DNA of 64,000 nt, from positions 110,214-174,213 of the forward strand of contig CAJUFY010000004.1 of NCBI GenBank assembly GCA_910586245.1, read 5' to 3'. This DNA comes from an uncultured Christensenella sp. (GTDB lineage Bacteria; Bacillota; Clostridia; Christensenellales; Borkfalkiaceae). The notes below the pieces were generated by a model. It ran no database searches. It was not told the origin of the DNA and was given only the letters and a program-made list of their open reading frames with translations. Positions 39,994 to 47,254 of the stretch are shown here, one piece after another (position 1 is the first letter of the stretch; every line of letters begins with the position of its first letter). Both the position numbers and the translations under genes were made by a program.

Positions 39994-41517
39994 ATGAAAA
40001 CAGTAAAAATCAAAAAAATGATAGCGGCATTTTTGTGCGTGTTTGCGGCGGTAGGGGCACTTCCTGCCGCCGAACTGCCATTTACGGCAAGCGCCGCGGA
40101 ATACGAATACAGCGCCGTGTTGGACGATCTGAAAAAAGATACGGAGTTCAGATCGTCCGATTATCCGGTTGATAATTCGGATTACAGTTTGCAGGTGATC
40201 CAGATCGCCGAGAGCAGGGACGGCGAATTATTCGTATATGTATATCAGCCGTCGCACAAGACGTGGAGTATCGAGGGGACGTCGATCAATATTTCAACGG
40301 CGCTACATGATAGTTTGAAATATCAGAACTATACGTTAAAGTTGTTAGACAGCAAAGGCGTGTTTTACAAATACCGTGTAGAGGATTTAAAGGTAAAGAC
40401 GGACACTGTGCGGTATTACGATATATCGGCGATATACCGCGCATGGCACGCGGGGATCGATAAGATCACGACGGGCGCGACGGCGGAGGGGAACACGGTG
40501 AGCGAGGTACCGTATGCCGTGGGACAACTGTGGACGGCAAGTACGGCATCAGGTGAAGTCACGTACACGGTGGAGGACGTTGAAACGATCCAGGTTACGT
40601 CAAAAATGGTTGGATTCCGCCGCTATAACGACGGGTTCCAGTGGCAGGGGACAAAATCTTGCGACGCGCATTACCTTGCGTTTTCCACGAAGCGGGAAAT
40701 CGATCGTCTGATCAGTGCGGACGTAGGCTTTTATACGCAGACGTACAAGACAATGGCGGGGCAGAGCCCCAAATACGGTGTGAAAGAAAAACAGTTTGTA
40801 ACGCTGTACCATGAGAAAGTGGACAACGAGGGCAACGGCTGGGGCGGAGAACATTATATCTGGGATCGATTGTCGAGCGTGACGGAGTACATAGCGGATA
40901 TAGAAAAGCAGGGAAAAACAATTCCCGCCGCGGAAAAGAAAGAGCTGTTGAATTATCAATGGATCATCAACTTCTACGAAACGGATTACGAGGTACAGGC
41001 GGGGCAAAAGGACATTCTGATTACGTTGTTAATGCCGGGCGGATTTATTTGGTCGATCGTCAATTCGTGCACGTCGACGGGGACGCTGGTATCGGACGTA
41101 TCGCTAATGCGGTTAGAGTTCGAGAGCGATAATAAGGTGTACAATTTAGGCGTGGTCGATCACAAGCAGACGGGGAGTAAAAATCCGACGAATGATCGGG
41201 AAACGTTCTGGGAGTGGATGAACAAAAAAACGGGAATCCCGATCTGGGGCTTGAAGATTCTTGTACCGATTGTCGGAATTCTGTTGTTAATTTTGTTTAT
41301 TAAACTGATATCGCTGTTTTCTCCCGTCTTCAAAGCTCTGGTGAATCTGATCGTAAATGCGGTAGGGGTTTTCGTGAAAAATTTAATTTACGTGTTGTCG
41401 CTGCCGATCCGAGGAATAAGGAATTTGATAACACGCCGCCGGGAAGGGAAGGAAGAGGAGCCTCAGAAACCCGAAGCGCGGCGAAACAGGGGACGAAATG
41501 AAAAAATGCAATCATAA
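39994..41517 (+). CDS. Secreted protein with C-terminal membrane anchor (prophage)
   Basis: 507 residues. Signal peptide with cleavage likely after TASA (about residue 34), a long exported domain rich in Tyr/Trp/Thr, and near the C-terminus two hydrophobic segments (about 417-440 and 445-475) followed by a basic Arg/Glu-rich tail. This layout (signal, ectodomain, C-terminal anchor) is that of filamentous-phage adsorption protein pIII, though no sequence similarity is visible. GGGAGATAGCGC precedes the ATG. The end overlaps the next small ORF by 20 nt. Confidence 0.7.
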   Translation: MKTVKIKKMIAAFLCVFAAVGALPAAELPFTASAAEYEYSAVLDDLKKDTEFRSSDYPVDNSDYSLQVIQIAESRDGELFVYVYQPSHKTWSIEGTSINISTALHDSLKYQNYTLKLLDSKGVFYKYRVEDLKVKTDTVRYYDISAIYRAWHAGIDKITTGATAEGNTVSEVPYAVGQLWTASTASGEVTYTVEDVETIQVTSKMVGFRRYNDGFQWQGTKSCDAHYLAFSTKREIDRLISADVGFYTQTYKTMAGQSPKYGVKEKQFVTLYHEKVDNEGNGWGGEHYIWDRLSSVTEYIADIEKQGKTIPAAEKKELLNYQWIINFYETDYEVQAGQKDILITLLMPGGFIWSIVNSCTSTGTLVSDVSLMRLEFESDNKVYNLGVVDHKQTGSKNPTNDRETFWEWMNKKTGIPIWGLKILVPIVGILLLILFIKLISLFSPVFKALVNLIVNAVGVFVKNLIYVLSLPIRGIRNLITRRREGKEEEPQKPEARRNRGRNEKMQS

Positions 41518-41632
41518 CAAACATAAAGAAGCGCGGAGAGCATTTTTCAAGCAAATGTTTTTCGTGATATTTGCCGAGCTGATCGGGATCGGCGGAACGC
41601 TGCTTGTATTGATATTGACGAAAAATTTGTAA
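41498..41632 (+). CDS. 44-aa single-pass membrane peptide, candidate virion protein
   Basis: ATG 41498, 5 nt after AGGGGAC, overlapping the previous gene in another frame. Basic N-terminus (MKKCNHNKHKEARRAFFKQ), then one membrane helix (FFVIFAELIGIGGTLLVLILT) to the end. Size resembles small filamentous-phage coat proteins (pVII/pIX), but the charge order is not that of a classic major coat protein. Too short for usual gene tracks. Confidence 0.6.
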   Translation: MKKCNHNKHKEARRAFFKQMFFVIFAELIGIGGTLLVLILTKNL

Positions 41633-41651
41633 AAGGAAAAAAGAAAAACGC

Positions 41652-42200
41652 ATGCGCAAGAAAGGAACGCCTGATAAAGGCAAGAATACCGGTTTAAAAA
41701 CGACGGCGCCGAAAGCGCCGCAGACGGCAAAAACGGAGCAGAAACGCCCCGCCAAAAAGCCGTTCGATAAAAAAGGAAAGCCCACTGTATTGAGGGCGAA
41801 AAGAGCGCCCAACAAGTCAATGGCGGACGATCTTGAATTATATTTGAAAAGCGGATCGAAATATATCCCGGTACGGATCAAAACACATACGGACAAAAAC
41901 GACGGACATCCGCATGTAATTATTGAAAATTTGGAAGATAAACACGTATCAATTGGGTTAAGTACGCAAAAGAAAAAAGGGAAAGGGAAAAAGAGCGGAA
42001 CAAATTTCGCATTGGAAAAAAGTCCGCTTGATGACGGAAAAAATTCTTATATGCGCCGCCAGGGAACGGTTGCGTCCAAAGAAGAATATAAAGATCCGCG
42101 CGACGGATCTATGACGCCGAACGACTTTGAGCAAGCAAAAATTTATGCTGAGCGTGCAAAGCAAAAATATTTAAAGAAAAAAGAAGACAAAAAAAAGTAA
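41652..42200 (+). CDS. Basic Lys-rich protein (prophage)
   Basis: 182 residues with a Lys/Pro/Ala-rich disordered N-terminus (about 1-55), a compact middle (LYLKSGSKYIPVRIKTHTDKNDGHPHVIIENLED) and a Lys-rich end. The middle could bind a partner, the ends nucleic acid. AAAAGGAAAAAAG precedes ATG. It lies just upstream of the zot locus. Its 3' end is crossed by a predicted leftward promoter transcript. Confidence 0.65.
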   Translation: MRKKGTPDKGKNTGLKTTAPKAPQTAKTEQKRPAKKPFDKKGKPTVLRAKRAPNKSMADDLELYLKSGSKYIPVRIKTHTDKNDGHPHVIIENLEDKHVSIGLSTQKKKGKGKKSGTNFALEKSPLDDGKNSYMRRQGTVASKEEYKDPRDGSMTPNDFEQAKIYAERAKQKYLKKKEDKKK

Positions 42201-42264
42201 CGAGTGCCAAACGCTCAAAAAGAGTATTAGCCCTGACTTTAAAAAAGCCGTCGTTACTGTGTTC

Positions 42265-42293
42265 AGTATAATCCAAAACAGGAAAGAAGTCAA
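42265..42293 (-). promoter_or_regulatory. Leftward promoter, copy 1 (upstream of mini-zot)
   Basis: Minus strand: TTGACT, 17-bp spacer, TATACT. It lies exactly 235 bp left of the equivalent promoter at 42500 and 57 bp upstream of the mini-ORF start. Confidence 0.75.
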
Positions 42294-42321
42294 GCAATTT
42301 GGAGAAAAAAGCGATAGAATC

Positions 42322-42408
42322 ATGATCACAATCATATTCGGCGCGACGGGCGCGGGTAAAACCGCGTTTGCGACGTATCTAAGGAAAAGACAAAAGAAAA
42401 AGAAGTAG
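42322..42408 (+). pseudogene. Mini-zot: 28-codon duplicate of the zot N-terminus
   Basis: ATG 42322 begins MITIIFGATGAGKTAFATYL, identical in protein to the first 20 residues of the zot gene, then RKRQKKKK and a stop. The intact P-loop remains but nothing else of the ATPase. Its nearest upstream site is the weak GGAG at 42301-42304, 17 nt before the start. Either a recombination scar from a tandem duplication or a retained peptide. Confidence 0.7.
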
Positions 42409-42424
42409 TTAACAACTACTTCTT
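42391..42424 (-). terminator. Leftward terminator overlapping the mini-zot 3' end
   Basis: Perfect 11-bp stem AAGAAGTAGTT / AACTACTTCTT, loop AAC; leftward it is followed by TTTTCTTTTG. Confidence 0.75.
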
Positions 42425-42493
42425 GCCTGCGGGGTCGGAACACGAAATTCGCGCCGACGTAAACAATCGCAATGCGATTGAGTTCGCTACCTT
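42393..42493 (-). ncRNA. Predicted leftward small RNA between mini-zot and zot
   Basis: About 100 nt from the promoter at 42500-42528 to the terminator at 42391-42424. It contains an internal palindrome CAATCGCA/TGCGATTG. No ORF with a ribosome binding site. It could be an antisense regulator of the mini-zot region or an RNA primer for phage second-strand synthesis. Confidence 0.5.
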
Positions 42494-42499
42494 GGACTT

Positions 42500-42528
42500 A
42501 TTATATGCGATTGAAGCGAGAATGTCAA
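42500..42528 (-). promoter_or_regulatory. Leftward consensus promoter, copy 2
   Basis: Minus strand: TTGACA, 17-bp spacer, TATAAT, both hexamers perfect. 57 bp upstream of zot and pointing away from it. Confidence 0.88.
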
Positions 42529-42556
42529 GTGATTTCTTGAAATTCGGGGGCGAGAA

Positions 42557-43378
42557 GTGATCACAATCATATTCGGCGCGACGGGCGCAGGCAAAACTGC
42601 GTTTGCGACGTATCTGCTGAAAGAAAAGTACATGAACGACGGGAAGAATATCCTTCGCCGCAGCCGTCAGATCATCGAGGCGGCAAACTTGAAGTACGGG
42701 CGGAATCTTACTCCGCCTCCCAAAGTACCATTCTATACCAATTACAAAGTTAAGCTGCACGTCGGCTATAAAAAGTACTACGAGCCGTTTTATATGAACG
42801 GGCACTACTTCGGCGTTACCAACGATGAAGTCGATACGCAGCACATCGCGCCGGGGAGCAAAATGGTGCTCGATGAGGCACAACGGATCGTCGATAGCCG
42901 CGAAAGCTCAAAGTTCCCAAGTTGGGCGAGCTACGGCTTCGAGATCCACCGACAAGCAGAGATCGAAATCTATTTGCTGGCGCAGCGCGGCAATCTGATC
43001 GATAGAAATATCAAAGAGCTCGGCGTGCACGTGATCGAGATTCGCAGCATTCACAACGAGAAAGACGTTGCGGGGAATATCATCAAAACGACTTGGAAAT
43101 GCCGAGAATTCTCGGAGTGGTCGGAAGCAGAACGCTATATCAAGAATGGCGAAAAGACATATAAGGAAACGGAATACACGAACGAGTGGAGTATTTTCGA
43201 TTCGTTTGACAGCTTCGAGAAGTTGGAAGACTTCTTGCCGCCCAAGGGACAAGATTTCGATTATCTTCCGCAGGATAAGCCGGCGAAGCTCACGAAGCGC
43301 GAGAAGAGATTTTATACCCGGGGGAAACCATCGTTCAAGGGATCGGGTAACGACGGAAACGAAAACAAGGGGGATTGA
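42557..43378 (+). CDS. Zot/pI-like phage assembly ATPase
   Basis: 273 residues, GTG start. P-loop GATGAGKT at residues 7-14, Walker B-like MVLDEAQRIVDSR near residue 103, and a downstream EIRSIHNEK region. This is the pattern of the Zonular occludens toxin/gene I family, the ATPase that drives filamentous-phage extrusion. No membrane helix is visible, whereas many pI proteins have one, and the C-terminus is basic/polar. GGGGGCGAGAA precedes the start. Its first 20 codons are duplicated 235 bp upstream. This is the marker gene for the inovirus assignment. Confidence 0.8.
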   Translation: MITIIFGATGAGKTAFATYLLKEKYMNDGKNILRRSRQIIEAANLKYGRNLTPPPKVPFYTNYKVKLHVGYKKYYEPFYMNGHYFGVTNDEVDTQHIAPGSKMVLDEAQRIVDSRESSKFPSWASYGFEIHRQAEIEIYLLAQRGNLIDRNIKELGVHVIEIRSIHNEKDVAGNIIKTTWKCREFSEWSEAERYIKNGEKTYKETEYTNEWSIFDSFDSFEKLEDFLPPKGQDFDYLPQDKPAKLTKREKRFYTRGKPSFKGSGNDGNENKGD

Positions 43379-43383
43379 ATTGC

Positions 43384-44235
43384 ATGACGGATAAGCGCAA
43401 AGAGTTAAACGACAAATTTTATAAAATGTTCGACGATCTGAACGAAGCGCGCCCTATATTTAATGGAATCGACGAAGCGTTTGTTTTCTTCGGGCAGAAT
43501 ATTCTCGATAAGTACAAGAGCGAGCTTCGGCTCTTGAAAGAAGATGAGGAGATCGAAGAAGCTCGTGAGCTTTACAAAAAGCATCGCAAAAGAGATAAGG
43601 TCACTCCACAGCATTGGCGAAACTGGAAGAGGTTTTTTAGAAGAGAGCAGAATCTTGCGGCTGATCTGCTTGATGAGGAGGCAGAACTCGAAGCGCAGCA
43701 ATATTTTTCCGACACATTGAAACGGCTAAAAGCTCAGAAAGCCGAAGAACATGAGGAGAAGAAAGCGCCCGAGGAGCCTGAGGAGCTTGCGGAGGGTCTG
43801 AGCGGAAGCGTGCAGGAAAGTGTTCCGGTTACGCGGGTGCAGGTGCAGCAGCTCATTACGGTGTATGTCGCGGGGTTCATTCCGATGTCCGCCATGGAGC
43901 TGACAGAGGGCGAAGCGCAACCGCCTGGCAATACAAAGACAAGCGAAGATCCCGAAGATCCGGAAGAGGATCAGAACGGTGACGTCGAAACCGAGGTGGA
44001 GGAATTCGACGATTACGGGATCGATACGGAGTACGAAATCGTCGAGGAGGATCCGGGAGAGGATCGGAACGAGAGTAGAGCCGAAGAGGAAGAAGCGGCA
44101 GAAGAGCCCCCCAAAGGGCTTGTAGCGGGCGAAACGACTAAGGTAGAGCAAGTTCCCGACGCGGGCGCAGACGAGCTGTCTGAGGACACGCAGGGCGACG
44201 AATCGATTAAAAAGGAGGAGAAAATAGATGATTGA
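43384..44235 (+). CDS. Acidic protein with disordered C-terminus (prophage)
   Basis: 283 residues from ATG 43384 (AAGGGGGA about 10 nt upstream); a TTG at 43375 would add three residues. A helical N-terminal half (about 1-125, many Lys/Glu) is followed by a Glu/Asp/Pro-rich stretch (about 126-283) with almost no hydrophobic core apart from LITVYVAGFIPMSAMEL. It begins right after zot. Unknown family. The acidic tail might mimic DNA or bind basic partners. Confidence 0.65.
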   Translation: MTDKRKELNDKFYKMFDDLNEARPIFNGIDEAFVFFGQNILDKYKSELRLLKEDEEIEEARELYKKHRKRDKVTPQHWRNWKRFFRREQNLAADLLDEEAELEAQQYFSDTLKRLKAQKAEEHEEKKAPEEPEELAEGLSGSVQESVPVTRVQVQQLITVYVAGFIPMSAMELTEGEAQPPGNTKTSEDPEDPEEDQNGDVETEVEEFDDYGIDTEYEIVEEDPGEDRNESRAEEEEAAEEPPKGLVAGETTKVEQVPDAGADELSEDTQGDESIKKEEKIDD

Positions 44236-44473
44236 AAGAGCAGTTATTATCAATGATTCGAGAGATGAATCGCTCAGAATACTGGACGCGATCATTTCGG
44301 ATCGCCGCGTAGGGGTAGAGATTTCTCCAACGGAGCTCGCGAAGCAAATAGGCGTAACGGAATCCACTGTGCGCTATAACGTACGGAAGTTTGTCAAGCT
44401 CGGCTATCTTCGTCCCGTCGGGCGCACTTACGAACCGACAAAGAAAATAGTCTTTTTGAAGAAAAACGATTAA
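44228..44473 (+). CDS. Winged helix-turn-helix protein (prophage)
   Basis: 81 residues. A helix-turn-helix at about 31-60 (SPTELAKQIGVTESTVRYNVRKFVKLGYL) followed by a wing (RPVGRTYEPTKKIV). AAAAAGGAGGAG precedes ATG. Overlaps the previous gene by 8 nt. Likely a phage transcription regulator or replication accessory factor. Confidence 0.75.
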   Translation: MIERAVIINDSRDESLRILDAIISDRRVGVEISPTELAKQIGVTESTVRYNVRKFVKLGYLRPVGRTYEPTKKIVFLKKND

Positions 44474-44498
44474 ATCGTGTGACGTCACCGAAATCCCA

Positions 44499-44575
44499 GT
44501 CGTGCAGGGAAGATAACCAGGTGACGTCGCGCGGATCGGCACAGTGCAGTACACACAACTTCCCCGCACGTCGGG
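44499..44575 (+). ncRNA. Structured repeat element, copy B
   Basis: 44499-44540 matches element A (36896-36937). The stem here is formed by CGTGCAGGGAAG (44501-44512) and CTTCCCCGCACG (44559-44570) around the conserved AACC-GGTGACGTCGCGC block. It sits in the leader of the 352-aa gene. A palindrome GTGACGTCAC lies just upstream (44479-44488). Confidence 0.45.
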
Positions 44576-44633
44576 GAAATGAAATCGAACGTTCTGGGAA
44601 CGAAGTCCCCAAAATTTAAAAAGGAGGTAAGTC

Positions 44634-45692
44634 ATGACGGAAAGCGCAGTACAACTGAATGAAGCTGTTCCCGGTTATATCCGAGTTCCGTACTCGTATT
44701 ATAAACGCCATGGCTGCCGCTCGAAGATCCTGCTTCTGAGCACCATCTTCACATTCTCCGATCCGAAAGAATCCAAAACGTGTAATTTTTCTTACAGCCG
44801 ATTTGAGAAGAAGCTCGATCTCTCGCACGGTACCGTCGCGCGGGAGATCAAGTCGTTGAAAGAATCCGGAGAGATCACGCAGGACAAAAGCCGCCGTGCC
44901 GGTGCCGCATACAGCGACGCGAAGCGAACGAAAGAGAAAGGGTTCGTCAAGATCGAGTTCTATCTTTATCATACGCAATTTAACGTCAGAGGTGAGCGGG
45001 AAGCCCGGTATTTAACCAAGGCGGAAATCGACGTGCTTTGCCTCATTAAAACACATTGCGCAAACGAAAGGGGTGAAGGTGTTTTTCTCGGCTCTGCGCG
45101 CGGAATCGCCGGCACGCTCAATCTCTCCAAAACGACCGTACAGAAAGCGATCACAACGCTGTTGCGCGCCGGATTGGTCTATCGCCCGGCGGAAGATCGC
45201 GGCGTAAACGGACATCAGCGCAGTGTATACACAGTGAATGAGAAGCTGCTGCGCCGATCCGAAAAAAACTACAATAAGTCGAGCGCACCGGCGCAGCCTT
45301 CGAGGAAAGCGCTTTCCGAAGAAGAGAAGGCAGCGAACGCCCGCGCCGATCGAGAGCGTTACTATTCAGAGCTCAGGAATCGCGCTCTAAGCCGCGTTGC
45401 GTTCTTTACCGACCAACTCAACATAGACGATACATACAGACGAATCAATGCAGCATGGAAAGCCACAGCGCCTAAGATCGCCCGCGCCGAGGTATTCAAT
45501 CTCCCTGAGCTCGAAGAACTTCGAAAGGAGAAGCGCAGGCTCGGCGCGCAACGTGCACGGCGTATGGCGGAGCTGATGATCTCCGAATCCGATCTGATCC
45601 CGCAATGGCATTGCAGAATGTGCAGCGACACGGGATTCCTCCCGAACGGGAAGCAATGCGATTGCTATCCCGAAAGGGGGCGACGGAGATGA
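44634..45692 (+). CDS. Two-winged-helix protein with C-terminal Cys motif, candidate replication protein
   Basis: 352 residues. Two winged-helix segments (about 20-95, SRFEKKLDLSHGTVAREIKSLKESGEI; about 125-200, IAGTLNLSKTTVQKAITTLLRAGLVYR), a long helical linker (about 215-315), and a C-terminal WHCRMCSDTGFLPNGKQCDCYP. That Cys motif resembles the N-terminal zinc site of helicase loaders. RepA-type plasmid initiators are also built from two winged helices. It is therefore the best candidate for the replication initiator of the element, since no HUH Rep is seen. AAAAAGGAGGTAAGTC precedes ATG. Confidence 0.65.
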   Translation: MTESAVQLNEAVPGYIRVPYSYYKRHGCRSKILLLSTIFTFSDPKESKTCNFSYSRFEKKLDLSHGTVAREIKSLKESGEITQDKSRRAGAAYSDAKRTKEKGFVKIEFYLYHTQFNVRGEREARYLTKAEIDVLCLIKTHCANERGEGVFLGSARGIAGTLNLSKTTVQKAITTLLRAGLVYRPAEDRGVNGHQRSVYTVNEKLLRRSEKNYNKSSAPAQPSRKALSEEEKAANARADRERYYSELRNRALSRVAFFTDQLNIDDTYRRINAAWKATAPKIARAEVFNLPELEELRKEKRRLGAQRARRMAELMISESDLIPQWHCRMCSDTGFLPNGKQCDCYPERGRRR

Positions 45693-45776
45693 TCCTGAAT
45701 GTAACTTGTAGGCGAACCGAATAAGAAATTTCAAAGCGTGGACTTCCGCGCTTTTCGGCGTTCAAAAAAATACGAA

Positions 45777-45812
45777 CCCCGTCCGGGAACACCGGGCGGG
45801 GATTTCTTTTTT
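45777..45812 (+). terminator. Terminator at the end of the phage gene block
   Basis: 10-bp stem CCCCGTCCGG / CCGGGCGGGG, loop GAACA, then ATTTCTTTTTTG. Confidence 0.9.
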
Positions 45813-46498
45813 GTGTACTGTAACGAATTTTATACTTTCGCGGTTTCGCCGTTGTTACACTGACAGTCCGAAAAATGGTACAGTAAATATCTATATATTA
45901 TATAGTATCTTCTATATATAGAGATACGCGGCACGCCCGAAAACGGGGACGTTGCCGCTTGAAGGGGAGCGGTGCGGCGCACGCGCCGCCATGTTTCGGA
46001 CGGCTCAGCTCCGTGCGAGCGGATCGTATAAAACAGGCGTTAAATTTTAACGATTTACAGATAATGCGGAAGGGGTTTCACCCCTTACCCCGCATTTCCT
46101 TTCGCCCCGATTGTCGGCGTTTACGCCGACAATCTCGTTTTCCGCTTTCTCGGAGCGTTTCATTCGTTGAACAAAATGCACCAATAAAGCGGAACCCGCC
46201 ACGTCGCTAATTTTTAACGGGTTGCCGAATAGGCAAGAGGAGCTTGTTTGTGTGCGTTCAAAGCGAAGCTGCGCGCTCGGAGGGAAGCCGGGAACTCGCC
46301 GCGTATGGACGCGCGCTCGCCGCCACCGTGCCGATCGGCTGCCAAACGTAAAGCCCCGTGCGGATTTAAACAGAAAATTCCCGCGAGTTACGCGGGAAAG
46401 CGCAGAAACGGTATTTTTGTTTTTGGGGAAAATTGGGGAAATGTAATTTTATCGGTTCACAGTGACAATTTGAGGGGACGAAAAATGTCGCAAAAAAA
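45813..46498. other. Noncoding hairpin-rich region, candidate phage origin/packaging region
   Basis: No convincing gene. It holds an AT-rich stretch (about 45885-45925), a 7-bp GC hairpin (45974-45989), a composite hairpin ATGCGG-AAGGGG with complements (46064-46095), a perfect 11-bp hairpin (GATTGTCGGCG, loop TTTA, 46109-46134) and an 8-bp hairpin (TTCCCGCG, 46378-46398). Filamentous phages carry such an intergenic region with origins and a packaging hairpin. Confidence 0.45.
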
Positions 46499-46543
46499 CA
46501 CAAGATACGGGGGAAAACAAAGTGTTTTTTGCCGTATCTTGTG
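46499..46543 (-). terminator. Phage-supplied terminator for the tRNA operon
   Basis: CACAAGATACGG and CCGTATCTTGTG (12 bp) flank an inner AAAACA/TGTTTT. Leftward it is followed by seven T. It ends one base before the right att repeat. Confidence 0.85.
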
Positions 46544-46599
46544 CTGGTGGGAAGAGGTGGATTCGAACCACCGAAGTCGTAGACGTCAGATTTACAGTC
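46544..46599. other. Right att repeat (56 bp)
   Basis: Identical to 32536-32591. It spans the CCA end to just past the anticodon loop of the intact tRNA-Tyr. Confidence 0.93.
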
Positions 46600-46629
46600 T
46601 GATCCATTTGGCCGCTCTGGAATCTTCCC
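46545..46629 (-). tRNA. tRNA-Tyr (GTA), integration site
   Basis: 85-nt class II tRNA with encoded CCA. Acceptor GGGAAGA / TCTTCCC, anticodon loop CTGTAAA (anticodon GTA), long variable arm, T-loop TTCGAAT. The 3' 55 nt come from the att core. Confidence 0.95.
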
Positions 46630-46646
46630 GTATCAAGTTGTTTCGG

Positions 46647-46722
46647 TGGAGCCGGTGGCAGGAATCGAACCTGTAACCTGCTGATTACAAATCAGCTGCT
46701 CTGCCAGTTGAGCTACACCGGC
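46647..46722 (-). tRNA. tRNA-Thr (TGT)
   Basis: 76 nt with encoded CCA. Acceptor GCCGGTG / CACCGGC, anticodon stem GCTGA/TCAGC with loop TTTGTAA. Confidence 0.95.
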
Positions 46723-46726
46723 AAGG

Positions 46727-46802
<76 letters not shown>

Positions 46803-46823
46803 AAAATGCCTTTTTCAAGGCGC

Positions 46824-46849
46824 GAGCCTCATTCCTCGGAATGAGGCTC
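46824..46849. repeat. Hairpin between tRNA-Phe and tRNA-Asp
   Basis: GAGCCTCATTCC and its exact complement with a 2-nt centre. No T tail on either strand, so a processing or structural hairpin is likelier than a terminator. Confidence 0.6.
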
Positions 46850-46855
46850 TGTTTA

Positions 46856-46932
46856 TGGCGACCCAAAACGGGCTCGAACCGTCGACCTCCAGCGTGACAG
46901 GCTGGCGCTCTAACCAACTGAGCTATTGGGCC
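46856..46932 (-). tRNA. tRNA-Asp (GTC)
   Basis: 77 nt with encoded CCA. Acceptor GGCCCAA / TTGGGTC (one G-U), anticodon stem CCAGC/GCTGG with loop CTGTCAC. Confidence 0.95.
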
Positions 46933-46974
46933 ATAATGGCGGAGAGGACACCCTGTTTACAAAGTTTGTAAAAG

Positions 46975-47051
46975 TGGTGGGCCTTCACGGACTTGAACCG
47001 CGGACCAATCGGTTATGAGCCGACCGCTCTAACCAACTGAGCTAAAGGCCC
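46975..47051 (-). tRNA. tRNA with CAT anticodon (Met elongator or lysidine-modified Ile2)
   Basis: 77 nt with encoded CCA. Acceptor GGGCCTT / AAGGCCC, anticodon loop CTCATAA. The body resembles Firmicutes Ile2 tRNAs as much as elongator Met, and the initiator features (three G-C pairs in the anticodon stem) are absent. Confidence 0.88.
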
Positions 47052-47083
47052 GCAAGGGAGTTCCGTAACCGCAATGCTTGAAT

Positions 47084-47112
47084 ATCATATTATAATTGCC
47101 AGCAAAAGTCAA
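47084..47112 (-). promoter_or_regulatory. Promoter of the five-gene tRNA operon
   Basis: Minus strand: TTGACT, 17-bp spacer, TATGAT, with a second possible -10 TATAAT 3 bp upstream. Confidence 0.75.
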
Positions 47113-47254
47113 GCGTTTTTTTGTTTATTTCAAAAAAATCCGATAACTTTTTTTCGACGAAATTTTTCGAGATTCCGCAAACCTCTTCAAATTCCGCGCT
47201 TCGCCGTTTGTTACAATATCTGCAAACTGCTACTTGCACGGAAGGAGACTTCTC

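Larger units (their letters stand above)
32536..46599. mobile_element. Integrated 14-kb element in tRNA-Tyr, inovirus-like prophage
   Basis: Bounded by 56-bp identical direct repeats made of the 3' part of tRNA-Tyr. Contents in order: tyrosine integrase, small basic protein, XRE repressor with three operators, an orphan minus-strand gene, then rightward genes for a winged-helix protein, several small proteins, two paralogous membrane-anchored proteins, a secreted protein with C-terminal anchor, a 44-aa membrane peptide, a basic protein, a Zot/pI-like ATPase, an acidic protein and two more DNA-binding proteins. A hairpin-rich noncoding 850 bp closes the element. The Zot-like gene, size and secreted single-pass proteins indicate a filamentous phage; no Rep of HUH type is recognised. 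Confidence 0.8.

Noticed and set aside
45959..46446. Short plus-strand ORFs in the hairpin-rich prophage end
   Set aside because: They cross several hairpins, have no ribosome binding sites and show Arg/Pro/Cys-rich random composition.
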